Source: Histomonas meleagridis | Taxonomy: Eukaryota; Parabasalia; Tritrichomonadida; Dientamoebidae | Assembly (NCBI GenBank): GCA_020186115.1 | Contig: WSYJ01000149.1 | Coordinates: 1,426,001 to 1,490,000 of the forward strand | Direction: 5' to 3' | DNA length: 64,000 nucleotides | Shown: positions 40,400 through 49,113 of the stretch, piece by piece | How the letters are laid out: each line of letters begins with the position of its first letter | How positions within the stretch are numbered: position 1 is the first letter of the stretch | Program-made: the position numbers and the translations under genes | Notes under the pieces: model-generated | Seen by the model: only the letters and a program-made list of their open reading frames with translations | Told to the model about the DNA's origin: nothing | Database searches by the model: none

Positions 40400-40950
40400 T
40401 GAATGGTGCTCCCGGATTTGAAAGGAATTGATCGTTGGAAGTTGTTTGCATATTCCTTCTGTGGATTCGCTAACAACATCTAAGTGTCCAAATTGTTTGT
40501 CTATATATGTTAAATATGTGATAACACTTGTTGTAACATTAAAAAATGCACTAAAACCAATTTCTGGTTCTTTATCTCCATAATAATAGATGCATTGAAG
40601 ACTATAACAACCCGAAAATGCTGAACTTCTAATTTCTCTTATTCCATATCCAAGTGTTCATATCGTTAAATTAGAACATCATCAAATGCATAGTTTCCAT
40701 TTGTTACAACTGCATTTGGAATCATAATGTTTTTGAATGTTGAACAGTATGAAAATGCTCCACCACCATTCGTTGTAACTTTTTCTCCAAAATTAATCGT
40801 TTCTAAATTATCTCGTAACGAATACACAGAACTCCCATTATTTGATGCTGAGTTCGAACCAAATTTGCATTGCTGGATTCGAATCCATATCGATATAATG
40901 CATAATGATATAAACCTAGGAACAAGTGTAATATTAATGAGGAATTAAGT
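40400..40950 (-). pseudogene. BspA-like leucine-rich-repeat gene fragment
   Basis: The minus strand reads LETINFGEKVTTNGGGAFSY, then FKNIMIPNAVVTNGNYAFDD, a stop, and after a gap IREIRSSAFSGCYSLQCIYY and FNVTTSVITYLTYIDKQFGH. These match the repeat end and post-repeat segment of the intact BspA-like proteins at 54740 and 57286 (AFSSCSSLEEI and LKCIYFYGETPPYILNNAF). Head, membrane segment and tail are missing and frames are broken, so it is a dead copy. Confidence 0.75.
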
Positions 40951-41154
40951 TATACACATTTTTTATTTAAAATTCGTTTTACAGCAACAAAACTTCATAA
41001 TCACTAATAGTTAAACGGTCTGTATTAATTAACGTACACATAAGAAATGAGAACTCAAAGAACAAAAGAAAGAACTAAACAATCAACAGTTCCCATATGT
41101 AAACTAAGAGGTTCAAAGCCAACAAACTTAAGATTATCAACACGTGGGATTAAA

Positions 41155-42465
41155 ATGACTACTACTCAGAAACAAGATAAAACAGATTCACAAAATCCTC
41201 CTCAAGCTCAACTTTTAGCTGAAGAATATGTGCATAACCTCCAACAGCAGATATATTTTCTCGATGCAGAACTTCGTTTTCTTCGTGATCGTGCCGGAGT
41301 GGATTCAAATGATACTTCAGTTGATGCAGCAATTCGACGTTTAAGACGTGCATGCGCAATGCATGAAGAAGAAACCAACAAAAAAATCAAAGAACTTGAG
41401 CAATTAACACAAGAAAAGCAAAAAGAAATTGATGATATCGACGAAAATAAAGCAGAAGAAGTGTATGACAAAGCTGTTGCTTCTGAGGCAAACAATATCG
41501 AAGTGCTTAAGAATGCTTTTGCAGAAGTTGCTAATCCCATACACATGCATCAATTACAATATGAACATCAACAAAAAGCAGATTTGTTTCACAGCACTCA
41601 AAGAGAAAACATAAATAATGACATCAAAGAAAAGAAATCACAACGTGAAGCTAAACAAAATGAACTCTCTAAAATAACACTCAAACTTGAAGACATTCGA
41701 AATGAAAGAAAATCTCTCATTGACAAACTAAAAGACAGTATACGAAGTAAGCGTTTACTTGAAGAAGAATCTGATGTCTTAAACTTTTATTCCCAACAAG
41801 ATCTTACGCCTACAAACCAATCATTAAATGTCATCAAAGCACAAAACTCAAGAATCGAAGCGGAACTTGAATCTGCGCGTCGAAATCGAACTGATCTCGA
41901 ACAACAAATCGAGCGACTTCTTGGCAAGAATGTACATCTTAAAGCCGAGTTAAATGATTTGGAATCGAAAGTTAAATATGCGAAAAACATAAAAGAACAA
42001 ATGACGAAATTATATTCAGACAAATATAATCAAACAAAAGATGCGTACGAAAAGATTAAAGCTGAACTTATAACAGTAAAAGAAGAAAAGAAACAACTAA
42101 AAGAAAATTTCCGAAAAAGTAATGCAGATTTCGATCAATATCTTTCGCAAATTAATAAGTGTCAAGCTGAGCAACAACTTATCGAAGAAGAAATCGAATT
42201 TAAAAAAGAAGAAAAATTGAAAATCGATAAAGAAAGCGAAAAAGTTCAAGCGGAAATTAAGTTGCTAAATGAAGAAATTAATGAACTAAATAAGGAAATG
42301 GACAATTTGGTACACAGTATTGCAGAGGCATCAGAAAAACAGAAAAGAGTCGAAGTACTCGTGGAAATAAATAAGAACGACCCAAGATGCGTTTTGGAGA
42401 ACTTGCCTCCGGGACTGGAGGCGCTATTGGAGTCCCTAAATGTGGTTACAGATAAATTAGAATAA
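41155..42465 (+). CDS. Long coiled-coil protein, perhaps axonemal/basal-body
   Basis: A 436-residue protein from the ATG at 41155. An in-frame ATG at 41047 would add 36 basic residues without likeness to a known start, so it is less likely. Nearly the whole length is coiled coil (KELEQLTQEKQKEIDDIDEN, RLLGKNVHLKAELNDLESKV). The N-terminal segment AEEYVHNLQQQIYFLDAELR followed by FLRDRAG resembles conserved motifs of flagellar coiled-coil proteins. Trichomonads have four to six flagella and a large mastigont skeleton, so this is plausible but unproven. The C-terminus ends in PPGLEALLESLNVVTDKLE, short and non-coiled. Confidence 0.65.
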   Translation: MTTTQKQDKTDSQNPPQAQLLAEEYVHNLQQQIYFLDAELRFLRDRAGVDSNDTSVDAAIRRLRRACAMHEEETNKKIKELEQLTQEKQKEIDDIDENKAEEVYDKAVASEANNIEVLKNAFAEVANPIHMHQLQYEHQQKADLFHSTQRENINNDIKEKKSQREAKQNELSKITLKLEDIRNERKSLIDKLKDSIRSKRLLEEESDVLNFYSQQDLTPTNQSLNVIKAQNSRIEAELESARRNRTDLEQQIERLLGKNVHLKAELNDLESKVKYAKNIKEQMTKLYSDKYNQTKDAYEKIKAELITVKEEKKQLKENFRKSNADFDQYLSQINKCQAEQQLIEEEIEFKKEEKLKIDKESEKVQAEIKLLNEEINELNKEMDNLVHSIAEASEKQKRVEVLVEINKNDPRCVLENLPPGLEALLESLNVVTDKLE

Positions 42466-43058
42466 TATTTTGTATAAAAATCTTTTACCATGAAATCATT
42501 ATTACAATCAAAATTACGCCGTAAGAATTTTATGTTTTGGCTTTAAGATTTCAATTTTTAGCTTAAAAATGTTTTGAAGTTGTTGATCAAGAATTTAAAG
42601 ATTTTATTTATAAGAAAAATGATCACTGGGAAATGTAAGGAGATCTACCAGAGATCTGATAATTAGATTTCTTAAGTAAACTTTTTTTCTGTTTTGAATT
42701 TCATAAATAAAATATATATTTTCCTTAATGTATAAATTCAAAAAATGATGCAGAAAGGTTTCTCAATGATAGAAATGAAAGAAAAATCATCGGATTCATA
42801 TTTTAAAACTCAAAACCTTTCTCCATTCACTTTATTTTAATTTCTTTTCAAAACATGAACAAGATTAACTTTTATCTATAACATTTGAAAGTTTCACAGC
42901 ATAAAGTTTTCCATCCCGTTTTAATTTCTGAATACACGCGAATAAATTCAGCCTTTTTGATGATCTTATTATTTATATTAATGGGATGTCTAAAATAACA
43001 TAAATATATTTAAAATTTTCTCAATAATCCGATGCCGCCTTTTAATATTATTCAAATT
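42466..43058. other. Intergenic between convergent genes
   Basis: About 590 AT-rich bases between the 3' ends of the coiled-coil gene and the helical protein; no feature found. Confidence 0.45.
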
Positions 43059-44111
43059 TTATGAAAAATTTTTATTCATCACGAATGCTTCATAATACAA
43101 TTGCTGTGTTACGATAGCATCCGACTGATACTTCAGTTTTTCGACGATGTTGTCCATGAATCCTTTTCTATCCAATGCGGGCACCAAATACAGCAAATGC
43201 TTGATCAATGTGTCGAAGTGCTTTGGCCTGTTCAACATGTTCTGGTAACTTGTCTCGATGCATTCGCTTAAGATTTCTTTTCTCTTTTGGAACGTGCCGA
43301 AGTCCGCCAACGACAACACAAGTAAATACTGCGGACTTTTGAAGATGAAGAACTCCAAATTCGAAAATATTTGGTAATAAATCGTTTCGTAATCATCCGT
43401 GTTAACCTTAGATATGATCGAACATAACCCGTGAACAAATTCGTCAGTCTTCGCAAGTGATATAAAGTTTGGAACAATCGATGAAAAGATATCTGTAAGT
43501 AAATGAATTGGTATAATGTCAATGATCAATTTAAGATATAAACATGATAATGAGGAACTGCTTCTCCAATCAAACTTTAATAAAGGCGAAAGAATTTGTT
43601 CGTTTTCTTTGTATTCTTTGATGGTGTTTTTAAGTAATAATGGATACTCACGTGAATTATTGTTTCGAAAAGCAGATATAATAACAGTGGGTAACGAAGC
43701 GGCATAGTCAAGATGCTTAAATGTGATAACTAACGTCGAAAGAAGATTGCAGCCGGAATTAAATTGCATGAGCTTTTCAACGTTTTGGAGTAATGCATGA
43801 TTCCATACAACACATTCATATGAAATTTTCATATGGATATTGTATATAAATGAAATACCAGCTTCATGAGCAAGTAATATATGATAACACTTTATAAGAG
43901 ACATCAAAAACCATTCATCAGAATGCCTGCCAGAATATAGCTGGACAAGCTGCTTACGTGCTTTTGAGTAATATATTAAGGTTTCTATTTTATTACGAGC
44001 CGCCGTAAGTGTTGATATTTCAGCAATACTATTAGTTGGTGTATTGGCTTGGGGTGTGGGTGATCTGTATTGATATCTTCGTGACTGTTGCTGTTGTCTA
44101 TTTGTGTTCAT
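43059..44111 (-). CDS. Alpha-helical repeat protein, unknown
   Basis: A 350-residue protein from the ATG at 44111. Residues 1-35 are Q/R/P-rich (NTNRQQQQSRRYQYRSPTP). The rest is a regular alpha-solenoid of about seven ~36-residue units (NVEKLMQFNSGCNLLSTLVI, SLAKTDEFVHGLCSIISKVN). The spacing and the HALL..V/NHALLQ-type helices are faintly like Pumilio/ARM repeats. The RNA-contact triplets of Pumilio are not evident, so I leave it unassigned. The sense sequence GACACTTTTGGG ~35 bases before the ATG may be its initiator. Confidence 0.6.
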   Translation of the reverse strand: MNTNRQQQQSRRYQYRSPTPQANTPTNSIAEISTLTAARNKIETLIYYSKARKQLVQLYSGRHSDEWFLMSLIKCYHILLAHEAGISFIYNIHMKISYECVVWNHALLQNVEKLMQFNSGCNLLSTLVITFKHLDYAASLPTVIISAFRNNNSREYPLLLKNTIKEYKENEQILSPLLKFDWRSSSSLSCLYLKLIIDIIPIHLLTDIFSSIVPNFISLAKTDEFVHGLCSIISKVNTDDYETIYYQIFSNLEFFIFKSPQYLLVLSLADFGTFQKRKEILSECIETSYQNMLNRPKHFDTLIKHLLYLVPALDRKGFMDNIVEKLKYQSDAIVTQQLYYEAFVMNKNFS

Positions 44112-44666
44112 TTGCGCCCATTCCCAATAACGGCTATGCCGACCCAAAAGTGTCTTATAACCGCTATTTTTTCACTACATGTAAAATATTCAAATATGAT
44201 GTAAAACATACAAATCATCCTCACTAAACCTTTAATCAGACCATTGGTCTTACAGAAAATTTCTTAATTAATTAATAAAGCACTACATGCACATTTTATA
44301 ACATAACCATTGAAGCTATAAATATCAAAGAATGATAGAATAATTTGTTATTATTAAATGATTCATTTTGTGCTTTGTGATGAAAGAATAAATTTACAGA
44401 ATTATGCAAACTTATCTTGTTTTTTAAAGGAAAATATTTGATTTAATTATATTTATGAATACCAGTATATATTAATTTTTTTTTGAAAAATTGAAGCTTA
44501 TTTAGAAGTGTTTTCTTGATAACCAACTGTCTATTTCAGATTATTTGCTGGGTAATTACCACAATTACCGCCAATTGAATCTTTGCTTCTTTCACCTTCA
44601 TGAAGTTCTGAAACTGGGGGTATGACACTTTTCTATAGTCAGAACTAGAAATAAACTGAAGAATCA
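44112..44666. other. Intergenic between divergent genes
   Basis: About 550 bases between the helical protein (minus) and the decarboxylase (plus). Must contain both promoters. No repeat or RNA gene was found. Confidence 0.4.
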
Positions 44667-45884
44667 ATGCTGACTGAACTAAACAAACACATCTTAGAAC
44701 AAGCAAGCAAATTTGATACGTTTTATCTATATAACGAAAAACAAATCCTAGAAAGCATTGATAGAATTAAACAAAATTTTCCAGATATAGATTTTCTTTA
44801 TTCAATTAAGTGTAATTCAAATCCTCATGTGCTAAGCACTGTTTTTTCTCATGGGCTTGAGGCAGATGCAGCAAGCAAAGGAGAAGTACTAATTTCATGT
44901 GAGGTGGGTCTTCCTAAAGAAAAGATATATTATTCTGCACCAGGTAAAACAATTTCCGATATAGAGCAGACCATCACAAAATCAATTCTTATTGCTGATA
45001 GTATTGACGAAATCCTTCGTATAGAATCGATCGCCAAACGCATGAATATTCAAGTTTCTATAGGAATTCGTCTTAATCCCAATTTCACATTTTACAGTGA
45101 CCGTGGTAATCTATCTAAGTTTGGAATTGATGAAGATCAAGCTATTGCATTTATTAAGAACACCACACTACAAAATACAAAAATAAATGGCATACATGTT
45201 CACCTCAAAAGCCAAGAATTAAACCCACATGTTCTTTCTAAGTATTACACTCGAATGCTTTTACTTGCAGAAGAGTGGGAAAGCCTTACGGGCGGACTTT
45301 CATTTCTAAACTTAGGATCTGGTTTTGGGGTACCCCAACGATCGAATGATACTTCACTTGACTTGTCAATTCTTTCATCAGAAATCAACCCTCAATTTAA
45401 GAAATTTAAAGAAAAACATCCAAACACTCGAATAATCATTGAAACTGGTCGTTATGTTGTATGTAAAAGTGGTTATTATATTATGAAAGTTTTGGATCGA
45501 AAAGTTTCGATGGGTAAAATCTTCATCATAATAAAAAATACTTTAAATGGCTTTATTAGGCCCTCCATTGCAGAGCTAATAAAGAAGTATGCTTCGGAGG
45601 ATGATCCCGCTGGAACAGAACCTTTGTTTACTGCAAGCAATGCATTCCAGTTCTTTACGTTGAAGGATGATAAACCTTCTGAAACAGTTTCTTTAGTAGG
45701 AAACTTATGCACAGCTGCAGATGTTGTGGCGGAGGACATATTGATGCCTCATCTTGAATATGGAGATGTTATTGGGATAACAAATGCTGGAGCATACGCA
45801 GCAGTGCTATCGCCAATGCAGTTTTCTTCACAGGAAAAGCCAGTGGAATTGTTCCTAACTTCGGACGGATGTATAAAACAGTAA
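44667..45884 (+). CDS. PLP-dependent group IV decarboxylase (diaminopimelate/ornithine decarboxylase family)
   Basis: A 405-residue alanine-racemase-fold enzyme. K48 in YSIKCN is the Schiff-base lysine. EADAASKGE (65-73), the glycine-rich NLGSGFG phosphate site, ETGRY and the second-subunit catalytic C348 (NLCTAADV) and Y377 (NAGAYA) are all present. The segment STLNGFxRPS (here NTLNGFIRPSIAEL) is typical of bacterial type III PLP decarboxylases used in siderophore, antibiotic or carboxynorspermidine-type pathways rather than of eukaryotic ODC. The substrate cannot be told: a basic amino acid or meso-DAP is expected, and polyamine synthesis is one option. There is no targeting peptide, so cytosolic. 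Likely acquired from bacteria. Confidence 0.85.
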   Translation: MLTELNKHILEQASKFDTFYLYNEKQILESIDRIKQNFPDIDFLYSIKCNSNPHVLSTVFSHGLEADAASKGEVLISCEVGLPKEKIYYSAPGKTISDIEQTITKSILIADSIDEILRIESIAKRMNIQVSIGIRLNPNFTFYSDRGNLSKFGIDEDQAIAFIKNTTLQNTKINGIHVHLKSQELNPHVLSKYYTRMLLLAEEWESLTGGLSFLNLGSGFGVPQRSNDTSLDLSILSSEINPQFKKFKEKHPNTRIIIETGRYVVCKSGYYIMKVLDRKVSMGKIFIIIKNTLNGFIRPSIAELIKKYASEDDPAGTEPLFTASNAFQFFTLKDDKPSETVSLVGNLCTAADVVAEDILMPHLEYGDVIGITNAGAYAAVLSPMQFSSQEKPVELFLTSDGCIKQ

Positions 45885-46211
45885 ATTATGTTATAAATAA
45901 AGAGCATAATATTTAGTGAAAGAGAATATTCATAAAATGATAAATTTGTTTGGATAATTTTTCCATTTAGTAAAAATAAATGAATATCTTTCACAAAGTG
46001 ATGTTGTTTCCTAAAGTTTTTTGATATTATCATTTGGAATTTTTGGAGTTTCATATTTTTAATTTTACTGGAATAAGAAGAATAATTAAGGATAATTTAT
46101 TTTATGACAAATTTATGGAAAAAATTTAAACAATCAAAGATTAAAAACATTTTAAATTGTTTAAATATGTGTATTGTTTAACAGATTTATTGAATAATAT
46201 CATATGTCGAG
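45885..46211. other. Intergenic, AT-rich
   Basis: No gene seen. Lies between the decarboxylase stop and a BspA fragment. Confidence 0.4.
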
Positions 46212-46346
46212 AACCCATTTGTTCAATGTACAAATTATTCCTATTATGAAAATGATGGAATTCTTTATAACGAAGATATCATAGATATTATTTGTTATCC
46301 AATAGGAAAAGAAGATAAAACATTTGAATTTGGGATCTCATCATGA
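46212..46346 (+). pseudogene. Short BspA-like fragment
   Basis: Reads NPFVQCTNYSYYENDGILYN, then CYPIGKEDKTFEF, before a stop. The intact protein at 54740 has NPFLRCYS... ENDGVLYDN...SYPAGNDAKTFQIPN in the same order, with about 15 residues more between the first two blocks. It is an isolated relic without start or tail. Confidence 0.7.
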
Positions 46347-46491
46347 TGAGTTTAAAATTTTAACCAATTGATTTATCTTCGTTTGGTAATAGAAATAAAT
46401 CTAATTTGTTAGAGCATCGCTCTAGCTTCAATATAACAGATTATTACAAGAATTTTCTTTTGTTTCTAAACTGATTAGATTTTTATGATTG

Positions 46492-46501
46492 TCACTTTTT
46501 A
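46492..46501 (+). promoter_or_regulatory. Initiator-like TCACTTTTTA element before katanin p80
   Basis: TTGTCACTTTTTATC lies 34 bases ahead of the ATG. It is identical in its core to the one before the Rab-like gene. Confidence 0.5.
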
Positions 46502-46527
46502 TCAATAAACGTATTTTCCCAAAATCA

Positions 46528-48174
46528 ATGCGACCAAAACTTCATCAACTCCAAAGTGTCATTGCCCACGAAGGTGAAATCAATGCAATGGCACTTGGAC
46601 ATCGAACTGGTTCAGTTTTTGCTACAGGCGGTGATGATCGATTTCTTCATTTATGGTCAATTGGAAGTAATAATCCTCGTGCTTCATTTGGGCCATTTCA
46701 AAGCCCCATCACAGTTTGTAAATTTGACAGTACAGAAGAATCAATAATTTGTGGCAATAATGGTGGAACTGTTATGCATTTTGATCTGAATGGATCTAGG
46801 TGTATTTCAAATTGGGCTGCCCACAGATCAGCAGTTCTTGGCCTTGCTTTTCATCCTCAAAATCCCAAATTAGTTTTATCTTGTGGTTATGATGGAAAAT
46901 TACATATTCTTAGTTCTGGGCAACGACGACCAATTCAAAGTTATAATGCTCATAATGGACCAGCCAATCATGTTTCAATTTCCAGTGATGGTCGTTATGC
47001 AGCAACTTGTGGTGATGATAAAACAGTTCGAGTTTTCGATCTTTCAGCACAGAAACAACTTTTTAAATTCGACAGCCACACAGACTCTGTTACGTGCGTT
47101 GAATTCCATCCAACCGATCCAATTCTTATATCTTCTAGTGTTGATCGGTCGATCAGATTCTATGATCTTATTGCACAAAAAGAGATTCCAGTATCATTTC
47201 CACTTGATTCTGCGCCCGTTGACATTGTTTCCTTCTCCCCAACGCATAACGTTGCGTTTTCCATATCTGCTGATTATCTTAAGATCGTTGGATGGAATCC
47301 ACCAGAGTTTTTTGACCACTTTACTGTTGGCCTTGAGAAGCCACACGACGTCTCCATTGACGAACAACTCATAACTATTGCCTCCTCTCGACATGATTGC
47401 GCATTAATACATCGAATGCGTCTCAGCAACTTAAAACCATTTTCGCACATGAGCACACAGAGTTTAAGTCCTCTCTCAGAGCCCAAAAAGCATTCACGTC
47501 CGACCACTCCTCGATTAATTGATCAATCAGCGATTTCACAATTTCGTGCTCAATCGCCAAAAACTCGAAAGCAAACTCCGAACAACAAAGAATCGCGTGT
47601 GCAGTCTGTCCGTAAGAAGCAAAGCGGTCCTTCTACAAACAACAACAATAATAATAATTCTTCGAATCCTGTTTTGATTTCGACCGAATTTCGAAAGTCG
47701 AAATCGACATTTATGTCACAAATCAATGATAAATATGCTCGTTTAATGCGGATAAATGAGATGTTACAACAATTTGGGTTAACTAGTCTTATGCAAAATG
47801 TTTTAAATAACGTCGATTTAGGCTGTGAAGTTTTGAGCATCTTGAGGTTGAAACCTGAGGTAGTAAAACTTGAGCACTCCGTTCTGATGTTGCAGATAGC
47901 GTCGAAAATATTCGATGCCGACCAAGATTTGGCCGTGCAGACTATAGAGGCAATGCTGCAAGGATTCGGCAAATTGGTGTACGCAACACAAAGAACAACG
48001 CTACGAAGAATTGGTGTCGACGTGGCATTGGAAGAAAGAAAAGAAAAATGCGAATCGTTCGTGGAGGCATTTAGAGAGGTGGCGCCGAAGCTCAAAGCTG
48101 TGGCTTCGGGAAAGTCAAATAACGCGCAAACAGCAGCAGAAATCTTGGACGAATGGAAAATGTTTTTGAAATGA
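46528..48174 (+). CDS. KATNB1: Katanin p80 regulatory subunit (WD40 plus con80)
   Basis: A 548-residue protein from the ATG at 46528. Residues ~10-300 form a WD40 propeller of about six visible repeats (VFATGGDDRFLHLWSIGSNN, AATCGDDKTVRVFDLS, ILISSSVDRSIRFYDL), with the katanin-typical GW(N/E)PP segment after it (IVGWNPPEFFDHF). A linker of ~100 residues rich in S, K and N follows. The con80 domain (406-548, LMRINEMLQQFGLTSLMQNV to DEWKMFLK) binds the p60 AAA ATPase. Katanin severs microtubules at spindles and flagellar bases, apt for a multi-flagellate. The frame is open upstream only through non-ATG codons, so this start is firm. All expected parts are present. Confidence 0.95.
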   Translation: MRPKLHQLQSVIAHEGEINAMALGHRTGSVFATGGDDRFLHLWSIGSNNPRASFGPFQSPITVCKFDSTEESIICGNNGGTVMHFDLNGSRCISNWAAHRSAVLGLAFHPQNPKLVLSCGYDGKLHILSSGQRRPIQSYNAHNGPANHVSISSDGRYAATCGDDKTVRVFDLSAQKQLFKFDSHTDSVTCVEFHPTDPILISSSVDRSIRFYDLIAQKEIPVSFPLDSAPVDIVSFSPTHNVAFSISADYLKIVGWNPPEFFDHFTVGLEKPHDVSIDEQLITIASSRHDCALIHRMRLSNLKPFSHMSTQSLSPLSEPKKHSRPTTPRLIDQSAISQFRAQSPKTRKQTPNNKESRVQSVRKKQSGPSTNNNNNNNSSNPVLISTEFRKSKSTFMSQINDKYARLMRINEMLQQFGLTSLMQNVLNNVDLGCEVLSILRLKPEVVKLEHSVLMLQIASKIFDADQDLAVQTIEAMLQGFGKLVYATQRTTLRRIGVDVALEERKEKCESFVEAFREVAPKLKAVASGKSNNAQTAAEILDEWKMFLK

Positions 48175-48380
48175 AATGTTCGGTTTGATATTTTGTGTTT
48201 TAATGCGAATTCATTTAATAAACTGTTGTCTACGAAAACAAAATGAAATTAAAAATTATAAAAACAGAAATAATTTTACAAAAAATTTCACATAACTTAG
48301 TGGGTTTAATAATATTTAAATATTTTTTTTTTATTATAAGCAGTGAGTTAAATGTTATAACATTTTAAGGGTGGATTGTG

Positions 48381-48390
48381 TCACTTTTTA
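48381..48390 (+). promoter_or_regulatory. Initiator-like TCACTTTTTA element before the Rab-like gene
   Basis: GTGTCACTTTTTAACTA lies about 60 bases before the ATG at 48442. Confidence 0.45.
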
Positions 48391-48441
48391 ACTATAAACA
48401 GTTTTTATATATTTGTGTGTAATGTAAATAGTTCACCTCCG

Positions 48442-48933
48442 ATGGACGAATATTGCAGCCCAATATTTCGTATCGCATTAATGAGTGATTCAGGCGTTGG
48501 AAAAACGCAAATTTGCTATTGGATTACTGAAGGCAAAAATTCAGATGAGCAACTTAAACCTACAATTGGAATGATATATTATCATATGCAAAATACACCC
48601 ATTGGCGAAGGAGTGGTTGTTCAAGATACTTCAGGAAATCCAAAATTTAGACCTTTATATAAGTACAAGATTTTAGCTCATGTCGTTCTCATTGTTTATG
48701 ATGTTTCAAACCGAGAAGCTTTTGATCAAGTTGAGTCATTTGCTTCAATTTTTGACGTAAAACCTCAAGTTTTACTTTTAGTCGGAAATACAGTTGCAAA
48801 AAAAGAACGGCAAATATCACTTGAAGAAGGTTCAAAAAAAGCTGAGGAAATAGGAATGTATTTTATAGAAGTGAATACCATTACAGGCGAGGGCCTTGAA
48901 ATGAAAAAAAAGCAAAAATGTTTTATCCAATAA
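48442..48933 (+). CDS. Rab/Ras-like small GTPase with a CaaX-type end
   Basis: A 163-residue protein, somewhat short for the family. P-loop SDSGVGKT (15-22), switch I T41 in PTIG and switch II DTSGN (62-66, where most have DTAGQ) are present. The guanine-specificity motif is degenerate: GNTVAKKE instead of GNKxD. The G5 loop VNTITGEG also deviates. The C-terminus is polybasic and ends KKKQKCFIQ, a CaaX box for prenylation rather than the double-Cys of Rabs. Membrane association is therefore expected; nucleotide choice or affinity may be altered. The first in-frame ATG is at 48442. Confidence 0.85.
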   Translation: MDEYCSPIFRIALMSDSGVGKTQICYWITEGKNSDEQLKPTIGMIYYHMQNTPIGEGVVVQDTSGNPKFRPLYKYKILAHVVLIVYDVSNREAFDQVESFASIFDVKPQVLLLVGNTVAKKERQISLEEGSKKAEEIGMYFIEVNTITGEGLEMKKKQKCFIQ

Positions 48934-49113
48934 GTCAATTACAGATCTTTTATAAAAAAAAAAATTAAATAAATTCGTTTTTCCATATGAAAAAACAAAG
49001 CTTTTTTCTTGCTTTAAACTATTTTGTAGCTGGTTCCAAAACCTCAAAATTTGTGATTTGCATTGGAAACCGTTTAAATTGCGTTCAAAAGACTTTTGAA
49101 AAGTTTACATTAT

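Noticed and set aside
47550-48095. 181-codon minus-strand frame
   Set aside because: Antisense of the katanin con80 region; the sense frame has clear homology.
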